A stretch of DNA of 9,928 bases from contig JAPLPC010000426.1 of assembly GCA_026400425.1 (NCBI GenBank), positions 1 through 9,928 on the forward strand, read 5' to 3'. Source of the DNA: Hyphomicrobiales bacterium (GTDB lineage Bacteria > Pseudomonadota > Alphaproteobacteria > Rhizobiales > Xanthobacteraceae). Positions 1 to 5,197 of this stretch are shown here, piece by piece (the stretch's first letter is position 1; the number at the start of each line of letters is the position of its first letter). Made by a program: the position numbers and the translations under genes. The notes under the pieces were generated by a model. That model saw only the letters and a list, made by a program, of their open reading frames with translations, ran no database searches and was not told the DNA's origin.

Positions 1-995
1 TGGCGCAGGTCGTTGATGCCGTATTTCAGCATCGCGATGCGATCGATGCCCATGCCCCAGGCGAAGCCCTGATACACATCGGGATCGATGTCGCAGGCGC
101 GCAGCACGTTCGGATGCACCATGCCGCAGCCGAGAATTTCCAGCCAATCCTCGCCTTCGCCGAAGCGAATCTCGTTCTTGTCGCGGCGGCACTGGATATC
201 GACTTCCAGCGACGGCTCGGTGAACGGGAAGAACGACGGGCGGAAGCGCATATTGACGTGATCGACCTCGAAGAACGCCTTGCAGAATTCCTGCAGGATC
301 CATTTGAGGTGGCCGAGATGCGAAGTCTTGTCGATGACGAGCCCTTCGACCTGATGGAACATCGGTGTGTGCGTCTGGTCCGAGTCGCTGCGATACGTGC
401 GGCCCGGGCAGATCACGCGGATCGGCGGCTTCTGGGTCAGCATGGTGCGCACCTGCACCGGCGACGTATGGGTGCGCAAAAGCAGGCGCGAACCGTCTTC
501 CTTCGGATTGAAGTAGAAGGTGTCGTGCATTTCGCGGGCCGGATGGCCTTCGGGGAAATTCAGCTTTGTGAAGTTGTAATCGTCGGTCTCGATGTCCGGC
601 CCTTCGGCGACGGCAAAGCCCATATCGGCGAAGATCGTCGTCAGTTCGTCCCAGGTCTGGCTCAGCGGATGGATGCGGCCGAGCTCGGCCGGATTGTCAC
701 GCAGCGGCAGCGTGACGTCGATGGTCTCGGAGGCGAGACGTGCATCCAGTGCGGCAGACTTCAGCACGTCGCGGCGCGCGGTCAGGGCCTGCGTCACGGC
801 GTCCTTGGCGAGGTTGATCGCAGCGCCCTCGGTCTTGCGCTCGTCCGGCGTCATCTTGCCGAGCGTGGCGAGCAGCGCCGAGATCGAGCCCTTCTTGCCG
901 AGCGCGCCGACTCGCACGGCTTCCAGTGCGGCTTCGTCGGATGCGCTGGCGATATCCGCCAAAATGGTCTGTTGGAGCGTCGTCAGGTCGGACAT
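1..995 (-). CDS. pheS: Phenylalanine--tRNA ligase alpha subunit (3' end outside window)
   Basis: This is the catalytic alpha subunit of the cytosolic (alpha-beta)2 phenylalanyl-tRNA synthetase, which charges tRNA-Phe with phenylalanine using ATP. The 331 visible codons read without a break from ATG at 995. An N-terminal helical arm (about residues 1-85) is followed by the class II synthetase core, with RTHTSPVQVRTM near residue 173, CPGRTYRSDSDQTHTPMFHQ near 195-213, and the motif 3 region GFAWGMGIDRIAMLKYG at 310-326. The family is usually about 360 residues, so roughly 30 C-terminal residues lie beyond base 1, and pheT would be expected there. The start is supported by GAGG six bases upstream (1002-1005). 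It lies downstream of rplT on the same strand with a 177-base gap that holds two hairpins. Identification is secure. Confidence 0.97.
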   Translation of the reverse strand, partial: MSDLTTLQQTILADIASASDEAALEAVRVGALGKKGSISALLATLGKMTPDERKTEGAAINLAKDAVTQALTARRDVLKSAALDARLASETIDVTLPLRDNPAELGRIHPLSQTWDELTTIFADMGFAVAEGPDIETDDYNFTKLNFPEGHPAREMHDTFYFNPKEDGSRLLLRTHTSPVQVRTMLTQKPPIRVICPGRTYRSDSDQTHTPMFHQVEGLVIDKTSHLGHLKWILQEFCKAFFEVDHVNMRFRPSFFPFTEPSLEVDIQCRRDKNEIRFGEGEDWLEILGCGMVHPNVLRACDIDPDVYQGFAWGMGIDRIAMLKYGINDLR

Positions 996-1010
996 CGGCA
1001 ACCTCGATCA

Positions 1011-1028
1011 AAGAGGCGTGCGCCTCTT
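1011..1028 (-). promoter_or_regulatory. Perfect 8-bp inverted repeat beside the pheS ribosome binding site
   Basis: Arms AAGAGGCG and CGCCTCTT are separated by two bases. As RNA this is a 7-8 bp hairpin with a 2-4 base loop, ending five bases before the GAGG Shine-Dalgarno of pheS. In the transcribed direction it is followed by only TT and then GATCGAGG, so it is not a good terminator. Control of ribosome access or mRNA stability is an inference. No phenylalanine-rich leader peptide like E. coli pheM is visible in the gap. Confidence 0.45.
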
Positions 1029-1098
1029 GCTGTTGCGTCCCCAAGGGAGTTCGGGGGCGCCGTTCTACAGCACGGTTTTGCAGGGATTTAAGACGCCA

Positions 1099-1140
1099 AT
1101 GGCCGGAACAGACGCGCGTGAAGCGCTGCTGCCCGGCCAT
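1099..1140 (-). promoter_or_regulatory. Imperfect hairpin in the rplT-pheS spacer
   Basis: Outer arms ATGGCCGG (1099-1106) and CCGGCCAT (1133-1140) are perfect complements. Inside them CAG/CTG and GCGC/GCGC can also pair around a GTGAA loop, giving about 15 base pairs in total. There is no T-run after it in the minus-strand direction, so it does not look like an intrinsic terminator. It may be an RNA processing or stability element between the ribosomal-protein cistrons and pheS. This is inference from structure only. Confidence 0.4.
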
Positions 1141-1172
1141 GACAATGTCGATAGATCCGCGGGGCGGAGAGC

Positions 1173-1532
1173 TTACGCTGCGAGAGCAGCTTTGGCCTTC
1201 TCAGCGATCGCGTTGAACGCCGCCGGTTCGTTGATCGCGAGATCAGACAGAACCTTGCGGTCGACAGTGATGCCGGACTTGGCAAGACCGTTGATAAACA
1301 CGCTGTAGGTCATGCCGAGCGGACGGACGGCAGCGTTGAGACGCTGGATCCAGAGCGCGCGGAACGTGCGCTTCTTGCGCTTGCGATCGCGGAACGCATA
1401 TTGGCCGGCCTTATCGACGGCGGCCTTGGCGGCGCGGATGGTGTTCTTGCGACGACCGCGAAAACCCTTGGCGAGCTTGTAGACTTTCTTGTGCTTGGCA
1501 TGAGCCGTCACACCGCGTTTGACGCGAGCCAT
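1173..1532 (-). CDS. rplT: 50S ribosomal protein L20
   Basis: L20 binds 23S rRNA early in assembly of the large ribosomal subunit. The 119-residue product has the usual family length. It begins MARVKRGVTAHAKHKKVYK, has the basic KGFRGRRKNTIRAAK segment near residues 22-36, and continues into the conserved RKRKKRTFRALWIQRLNAA region (about 50-68). The start is fixed by AAGGAGAT with GGAG seven bases from ATG. It follows rpmI by 70 bases on the same strand, the standard rpmI-rplT pair, with pheS downstream. In E. coli and Bacillus, L20 represses its own operon by binding the leader mRNA. Whether that happens here is not known, but a leader hairpin before rpmI is a candidate site. Confidence 0.98.
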   Translation of the reverse strand: MARVKRGVTAHAKHKKVYKLAKGFRGRRKNTIRAAKAAVDKAGQYAFRDRKRKKRTFRALWIQRLNAAVRPLGMTYSVFINGLAKSGITVDRKVLSDLAINEPAAFNAIAEKAKAALAA

Positions 1533-1602
1533 GACTGATCTCCTTCATCTGAAATAACAAAAGGGGGTGAATGCACTGCGCGCATGGCGCAGTGGCAGGC
1601 GA

Positions 1603-1803
1603 TCAGGCGTTTGGCAGGAAGTACTGCTTGATATTCTCGCCATCGGTCTTGAACAGCACGCGGGTGCCGCGGAGCTGACGAATCTGCTTCTTCGTCCGCT
1701 TGATCATACCGTGGCGCTTACCGGCATGGGCCGACACAACTTTGCCGGTGCCGGTGACTTTGAAGCGCTTTTTAGCGCCCGACTTGGTCTTCAACTTGGG
1801 CAT
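1603..1803 (-). CDS. rpmI: 50S ribosomal protein L35
   Basis: L35 is a small, very basic protein of the large ribosomal subunit. The 66-residue sequence begins MPKLKTKSGAKKRFKVTGTG and includes the conserved KRHGMIKRTKKQIRQLRGT stretch (about residues 29-48), with typical length and composition. GGAG lies six bases upstream of the ATG. It is the first gene of an rpmI-rplT unit that appears to have its own promoter (1888-1916), because infC upstream ends in an intrinsic terminator and a plus-strand gene lies between them. This differs from E. coli, where infC, rpmI and rplT are cotranscribed from infC. Confidence 0.98.
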   Translation of the reverse strand: MPKLKTKSGAKKRFKVTGTGKVVSAHAGKRHGMIKRTKKQIRQLRGTRVLFKTDGENIKQYFLPNA

Positions 1804-1826
1804 TTTGCTCTCCTCTAGCCACGCAG

Positions 1827-1845
1827 AAAACGCCCCGGAGGGCGC
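1827..1845 (-). promoter_or_regulatory. Hairpin plus T-run in the rpmI leader (candidate attenuator)
   Basis: On the minus strand GCGCCC and GGGCGT pair around a TCCG loop, a UNCG-type tetraloop closed by C-G, and are followed at once by TTTTC. This lies about 25 bases before the rpmI start and about 35 bases downstream of the predicted transcription start. The stem is short (six pairs, one of them G-U), so termination would be partial at best. Attenuation or binding of a ribosomal protein such as L20 is an inference from position and shape. Confidence 0.4.
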
Positions 1846-1887
1846 TGCATCGGCCGAAAATGCTCGTTAGAGCGTTGATTGTGCTCG

Positions 1888-1916
1888 ATTATTTCCGGAA
1901 TGAAATAAATCGTCAC
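1888..1916 (-). promoter_or_regulatory. Sigma-70-type promoter for rpmI-rplT
   Basis: Reading the minus strand, GTGACG (1911-1916) stands 17 bases from AATAAT (1888-1893). That is four of six matches to TTGACA and five of six to TATAAT at the best spacing. Transcription would start near 1881, giving a leader of about 77 bases. The spacer is part of an AT-rich imperfect inverted repeat (1887-1911) that stands out from the GC-rich surroundings. It explains how rpmI-rplT is expressed despite the terminator after infC. Confidence 0.55.
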
Positions 1917-2008
1917 GGACGTCGCCACGGCAGCCCTTGATCAGCCGGTCGACGAAGCCGGGCTTATGGCAGAGATGCGACAGGTTGGCAACGTTTAACG
2001 CGCTGTAA

Positions 2009-2023
2009 CTTTTAGCCTAAAAG
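2009..2023. promoter_or_regulatory. 15-bp palindrome upstream of the small membrane-protein gene
   Basis: CTTTTAG and CTAAAAG flank a single central C, a perfect odd palindrome. Its core TAGCCTA also matches in inverted orientation TAGGCTA at 2044-2050. TTGGCA (1985-1990), five of six to a -35 hexamer, lies just upstream, so the palindrome falls where a -10 region or operator would be. It does not match the Irr box (TTTAGAA-N3-TTCTAAA). A repressor site for the gene at 2100 is possible but unproven. Confidence 0.3.
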
Positions 2024-2099
2024 ATGGCCCGGGTCTGGCCGACTAGGCTATGGATGCCTATCTGCTGCGAAGCAATCGATCATCGAAAGGACACCAACA

Positions 2100-2243
2100 A
2101 TGGTCCGCAATCGACGCACCGCCCGCGCGGTCGCCATCCAGCAAGAAACCGCCGCGCAAGCCGCCGCAGGATGGCTGTTCGTGGCCGCCGGCCTTGCCGC
2201 CGTCACCGCTCTCGCCGGAGCGCTCACCTTCGTGCTGGGCTGA
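2100..2243 (+). CDS. Small single-pass membrane protein, unknown function
   Basis: This 47-residue protein starts MVRNRRTARAVAIQQETAAQ and ends in one hydrophobic segment (about residues 24-47) built of Ala, Val, Leu and Gly and including WLFVAAGLAAVTALAG. The Arg-rich N-terminus predicts a cytoplasmic N-terminus and a membrane anchor running to the very C-terminus. Support for translation is GAAAGGA (2085-2091), eight bases before the ATG, and codon use with strong G or C at third positions. It stands alone on the plus strand between convergent infC and divergent rpmI. I do not recognise a family. It could also be a chance frame, but the ribosome binding site and clean membrane helix argue for a gene. 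Confidence 0.55.
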   Translation: MVRNRRTARAVAIQQETAAQAAAGWLFVAAGLAAVTALAGALTFVLG

Positions 2244-2301
2244 GCCCGCGGCTCAGGCCTCGTTCATCCCCCTTAACATCGTCGGCTGAAAGAATCGGCT
2301 C

Positions 2302-2330
2302 AAAGAAAAGGCCCGCCAGATCGACGGGCC
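2302..2330 (-). terminator. Intrinsic terminator of infC
   Basis: On the minus strand GGCCCG and CGGGCC pair around a nine-base loop and are followed by TTTTCTTTG. It begins about 25 bases after the infC stop codon. This separates infC from rpmI-rplT transcriptionally. The reverse orientation lacks a T-run, so it is directional for infC. Confidence 0.75.
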
Positions 2331-2355
2331 GCAATTCTTGTTTGTGCCGGAGCGC

Positions 2356-2895
2356 TCAGCGCGGGGCGAGAACCATCACCACCTGACGGCCTTCAAACTT
2401 GGCGTCCTGCTCCACCTTGGCGAATTCGGCGACGTCCGCCTTCACCTTGTCGAGCAGCTTGGTGCCGATCTCCTGGTGGGCCATTTCGCGGCCACGATAG
2501 CGCAAGGTGATCTTGACCTTGTCGCCTTCTTCGAAGAACCGCTGCATCGCGCGCATCTTCACGCCATAGTCATGGTCGTCGATCATCGGGCGGAGCTTGA
2601 TCTCCTTGATTTCGACGGTCTTCTGGCGCTTGCGCGCTTCGGCGGCTTTCTTCTGCGCCGAATACTTGAACTTGCCGTAGTCCATGATCTTACAGACCGG
2701 CGGCGCCACGTTCGGCGAGATTTCGACGAGATCCATGCCGGCCTCGCCAGCCATGCGAATAGCCACGATCGTCTCGACGGTACCGTGATTGGTACCTTCC
2801 TGGTCGATCAGCTGGACCTGGGCATTGCGTATTTCATCATTGGTGCGCGGCCCATCTTTGGCTGCAGTGGGCGGGGCTCTGTTCGGACGGCGAAT
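2356..2895 (-). CDS. infC: Translation initiation factor IF-3, probable AUU start
   Basis: IF-3 binds the 30S subunit, checks start-codon pairing and prevents premature 50S joining. From the proposed start the protein is 179 residues, the usual length. An N-terminal domain opens with GPRTNDEIRNAQVQLID, then comes a Lys-rich linker (KFKYSAQKKAAEARKRQK), then the C-terminal domain from about KTVEIKEIKLRPMIDDHDYG to the end. The first in-frame ATG upstream (2958) would add 21 unusual residues and has no ribosome binding site. ATT at 2893-2895 has GGAG exactly eight bases upstream (2904-2907) and yields (M)RRPNRAPP..., which matches my memory of related proteins. AUU is the classic infC start, used in E. 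coli for self-repression by IF-3. The gene is followed by its own terminator. Function is certain; the start codon is strongly supported, not proven. Confidence 0.97.
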   Translation of the reverse strand: MRRPNRAPPTAAKDGPRTNDEIRNAQVQLIDQEGTNHGTVETIVAIRMAGEAGMDLVEISPNVAPPVCKIMDYGKFKYSAQKKAAEARKRQKTVEIKEIKLRPMIDDHDYGVKMRAMQRFFEEGDKVKITLRYRGREMAHQEIGTKLLDKVKADVAEFAKVEQDAKFEGRQVVMVLAPR

Positions 2896-3173
2896 GGGGT
2901 ATTCTCCAATGTTATGATGGGAAGGCGGTAGTTTGTCGGAATAAGGCGTCTGGAGCAAGCAAACTCACGCAACACGGTGCCAGATCGCTTAAACACGCGG
3001 CCTTTTCGCCACGCCCAACCCGACATCCCTCCGCCAACCGGACGCAGCCCACATAGAGTGCCGCTGCCGGTTCCGCAAGCGCAAGTTCCGTTGTGCAACG
3101 CTGCAGCGCCGTTGACGTTCCAGCCGCGTTCCAGCAAACATCACAGCAGTTACAACGGGATGGAGATGGTTCC
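2896..3173. other. Divergent intergenic region between infC and the alpha/beta hydrolase gene
   Basis: About 280 bases with no supportable gene. It must hold the infC promoter (minus strand) and the hydrolase promoter (plus strand). I cannot pick a convincing infC promoter. For the plus strand TTGACG at 3112-3117 is a reasonable -35, but the -10 seventeen bases on (CAAACA) is poor. Notable small elements are CGTTG-TG-CAACG followed by the palindrome CGCTGCAGCG (3089-3108), and four GTTCC copies at 3070, 3085, 3117 and 3128. Confidence 0.5.
3117..3131 (+). promoter_or_regulatory. GTTC-N7-GTTC element, possible LexA (SOS) box
   Basis: GTTC at 3117-3120 and 3128-3131 are separated by exactly seven bases, the direct-repeat form bound by LexA in many alphaproteobacteria. 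The repeat actually extends to CGTTCCAGC twice with an 11-base period. It directly follows the candidate -35 TTGACG and lies 43 bases before the leader frame of the hydrolase. The spacer is GC-rich, unlike many functional boxes, and a chance match in 10 kb is not rare. Confidence 0.25.
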
Positions 3174-3203
3174 ATGACCAACTCGATGGCTTCGGCACGA
3201 TGA
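3174..3203 (+). CDS. Nine-codon leader frame overlapping the hydrolase start
   Basis: ATG at 3174 has GGAG eight bases upstream (3162-3165) and encodes MTNSMASAR before TGA at 3201-3203, which overlaps the hydrolase ATG at 3200 in an ATGA arrangement. The hydrolase start itself has no good Shine-Dalgarno, so ribosomes may load here and restart on the hydrolase. Alternatively one base has been lost or gained, and this was once the in-frame N-terminus of the hydrolase. Both are inference. Confidence 0.3.
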   Translation: MTNSMASAR

Positions 3204-3982
3204 CTTTGGCGATGGTACCCGATCCCACTTTCATCACCGCCGGCTCCGGGCCTGCGAGCCGGCAGATCGCCATGCGGGTGCGCGAAGGCGCGGCGCCGGG
3301 CGTGTTCTGGATGAGCGGCTTCAAGTCCGACATGCAGGGCGGCAAGGCCGTCGCGCTAGATGAATGGGCCGCCCAGCACGGCCGCGCCTGCGTGCGCTTC
3401 GATTATTCCGGCCATGGCGAATCCGGCGGCAACTTCGCGGACGGCACCATCGGCGATTGGCTGGAGGATGGCCTCGCGGCCTTCGATGCTGCCTGCCAGG
3501 GACCGCAGATTGTGGTCGGATCGAGCATGGGCGGCTGGATGGCGCTGCTCTTGGCGCGCGCCATCGCCCGGCGTGAAACGGCCGGCCGCGCCTCGCTGCG
3601 CGCGCTGGTGCTGATCGCGCCAGCGCCGGATTTCACCGAGGAGCTGATGTGGAAGCAATTCTCGCCGGACATCCGGGCGGAGATCGAAACCACCGGGCAG
3701 TGGTTGCGGCCGTCGGACTATGGCGAGCCCTATCCGATCACGCGGCGTCTGATCGAGGAAGGCCGCAATCATCTACTGCTCGGCAGCTGCATCGATGTCG
3801 GCTGCCCCGTGCGTATTCTGCAGGGACGGCAGGATCCCGATGTGCCGTGGCAACACGCGTTCCGGCTGGCTGAGCGTCTGCCGAGCGAAGATGTGGTGCT
3901 GACCATGATCCAGGATGGCGATCACCGCCTGTCGCGGCCGCAGGACATCGGAAGGCTGCTGGCGACGGTGGCGGAGTTCTGA
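3200..3982 (+). CDS. Alpha/beta hydrolase, serine esterase type, substrate unknown
   Basis: This is a 260-residue soluble alpha/beta-hydrolase with a complete predicted triad. The nucleophile elbow GSSMGG puts the catalytic serine at residue 109. Asp212 in GRQDPDVP and His242 in DGDHRLS complete it. The strand-turn RFDYSGHGESGG (66-77) and FWMSGFKSDMQG (36-47), an oxyanion-loop region, are typical of small esterases or thioesterases, of the kind grouped with ABHD10. There is no signal peptide. The length fits a minimal fold with a short cap. The start at 3200 lacks a ribosome binding site and overlaps a leader frame, so the true N-terminus is uncertain; Met5 is an alternative. It is a single-gene unit on the plus strand, ending before a long inverted repeat. 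The natural substrate cannot be told from sequence. Confidence 0.85.
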   Translation: MTLAMVPDPTFITAGSGPASRQIAMRVREGAAPGVFWMSGFKSDMQGGKAVALDEWAAQHGRACVRFDYSGHGESGGNFADGTIGDWLEDGLAAFDAACQGPQIVVGSSMGGWMALLLARAIARRETAGRASLRALVLIAPAPDFTEELMWKQFSPDIRAEIETTGQWLRPSDYGEPYPITRRLIEEGRNHLLLGSCIDVGCPVRILQGRQDPDVPWQHAFRLAERLPSEDVVLTMIQDGDHRLSRPQDIGRLLATVAEF

Positions 3983-4021
3983 GGTCGTCGGCAACGCAGC
4001 TGTGGTGGGCAAAGCTGTGGA

Positions 4022-4092
4022 GTGGGCAAAGCGCAGCGTGCCCACCATGACACGCTTGCAGCTTGATGGTGGGCACGCTGCGCTTTGCCCAC
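4022..4092. repeat. Perfect 27-bp inverted repeat with 17-base loop
   Basis: Left arm 4022-4048 (GTGGGCAAAGCGCAGCGTGC then CCACCAT) is exactly complementary to right arm 4066-4092. An extra copy of the first 11 bases, GTGGGCAAAGC, sits at 4005-4015. It lies between the hydrolase and the convergent queG, so as RNA it forms a very stable hairpin at both 3' ends and could stop transcription or block exonucleases. I recall similar GTGGGCAAAGCGCAGCG palindromes scattered through Bradyrhizobium and Rhodopseudomonas genomes, often mis-called as short proteins. A REP-like or MITE-like dispersed repeat is likely. Confidence 0.85.
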
Positions 4093-4100
4093 CCTACAGG

Positions 4101-5197
4101 CTACACTGCGCGTGACCACTCGGCACGAACAGACTCGTCCTCTTCGGTATCCATCGCCGTCGCGCTGAGTTCGGCGAATGCCTCGTCTGACTGTAGCTGC
4201 GCCAGCGCCCACACGGCCGCGCCGCGCACCAGCGGGTTCTCGTCGCCCAGCAAACGCGTGGCATCGTCGATCAGCGTCGCATCGTCCGAATTGCCGATCG
4301 CGATCAGCACATTGCGTAAAAAGCGATTGCGGCCGATGCGCTTGACCGGGGATTTCGTAAACAGCGCGCGAAAAGCCGTGTCCGCGCCGCGAGTTTCGCC
4401 TCGTGGCCGTCATGCGCGAACTTGTTCCAGGGGCACGCCGCCAGACAATCGTCGCAGCCATAGATGCGGTTGCCCATGGCCTTGCGAAATTCGTGCGGGA
4501 TCGGCCCTTTATGTTCGATGGTGAGATAGGAAATGCAGCGCCGCGCATCGAGGCGATAGGGCGCGATGAAGGCCGAGGTCGGGCAACTGTCGAGGCACGA
4601 CCGACACGAGCCGCATCGATCTTCCATCGGTTCGTCGCGCGGCAGATCGAGCGTGGTGAAGATCGCGCCGAGAAACAGCCATGAGCCAAACTCGCGCGAG
4701 ACCATATTGGTGTGCTTGCCCTGCCAGCCGAGACCCGCAGCAGACGCCAGTGGCTTCTCCATCACCGCGGCCGTATCGACGAACACCTTCACCTCGCCGC
4801 CGGCCTCAGCGATCAGCCAGCGCGCCAGCTGCTTGAGCCGCTTCTTGATGAGGTCGTGATAGTCGTCACCACGCGCGTAGACCGAGATGGCGGCACGGGA
4901 TCGCTCGGCGAGGATCGCGGTCGGGTCGTCGTCGGGGCCGTAATTCATGCCGAGCATGATCACGGAGCGGACGTCCTGCCACATGACCTTCGGATCGGCG
5001 CGGCGGCCGGGATTGTCGGCAAGCCACTCCATCTCGCCATGCGCCCCGACCTGTAGAAAGGCTTCGAGATTGACGCGCGCGCCGTCAATGGCGGCCGGGT
5101 CGGTGATGCCGATTGCGTCGAAGCCGAGCGTCTGCGCGTCGCGTGCAAGTCTTTCCCTCAGATCCGCAGCAAGTGGCGTGGCGCCGTCAGCGCTCAG
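4101..5197 (-). pseudogene. queG: Epoxyqueuosine reductase, frameshifted by an internal deletion
   Basis: QueG uses cobalamin and two [4Fe-4S] clusters to reduce epoxyqueuosine to queuosine in tRNA wobble positions. The catalytic core is intact: GFDAIGITDP near the start, the active-site Asp in VFVDTAAVMEKPLA (residue 141 from the CTG at 5197), cluster motif CGSCRSCLDSCP (195-206), and CISYL plus YGCDDCLAACPWNKF (221, 248-257). After HEAKLAAR the frame goes wrong and ends at 4304. The expected continuation, TAFRALFTKSPVKRIGRNRFLRN and a HEAT-like C-terminus, resumes in another frame from about 4380 to the stop at 4101. About 15-18 family residues are absent at the junction, so this is an out-of-frame deletion rather than a single-base slip. 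The start is also unclear: only CTG at 5197, overlapping the fzlA stop, or GTG at 5245 inside fzlA. The truncated core might retain some activity, or the break could be an assembly error. Confidence 0.85.

Noticed and set aside
114..1091. 325-codon plus-strand open frame antisense to pheS
   Set aside because: It mirrors the high-GC codon bias of pheS, has no ribosome binding site, and gives a low-complexity Arg/Ala-rich product.
1867..2012. Minus-strand open stretch ending at TAA 1867-1869 (reads LSHLCHKPGFVDRLIKG...)
   Set aside because: Codon use looks coding-like, but there is no in-frame ATG, GTG or TTG and no ribosome binding site, and it covers the rpmI promoter. At most a gene remnant.
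2240..2256. Hairpin CTGAGCC-CGC-GGCTCAG over the stop codon of the small gene as a terminator
   Set aside because: A good seven-pair stem, but the following GCCTCGTTC has no T-run, so intrinsic termination is unlikely.
3922..4689. 255-codon minus-strand frame spanning the palindrome and part of queG
   Set aside because: It overlaps the real queG frames and runs through the inverted repeat, whose translation is the familiar mis-annotated repeat peptide.
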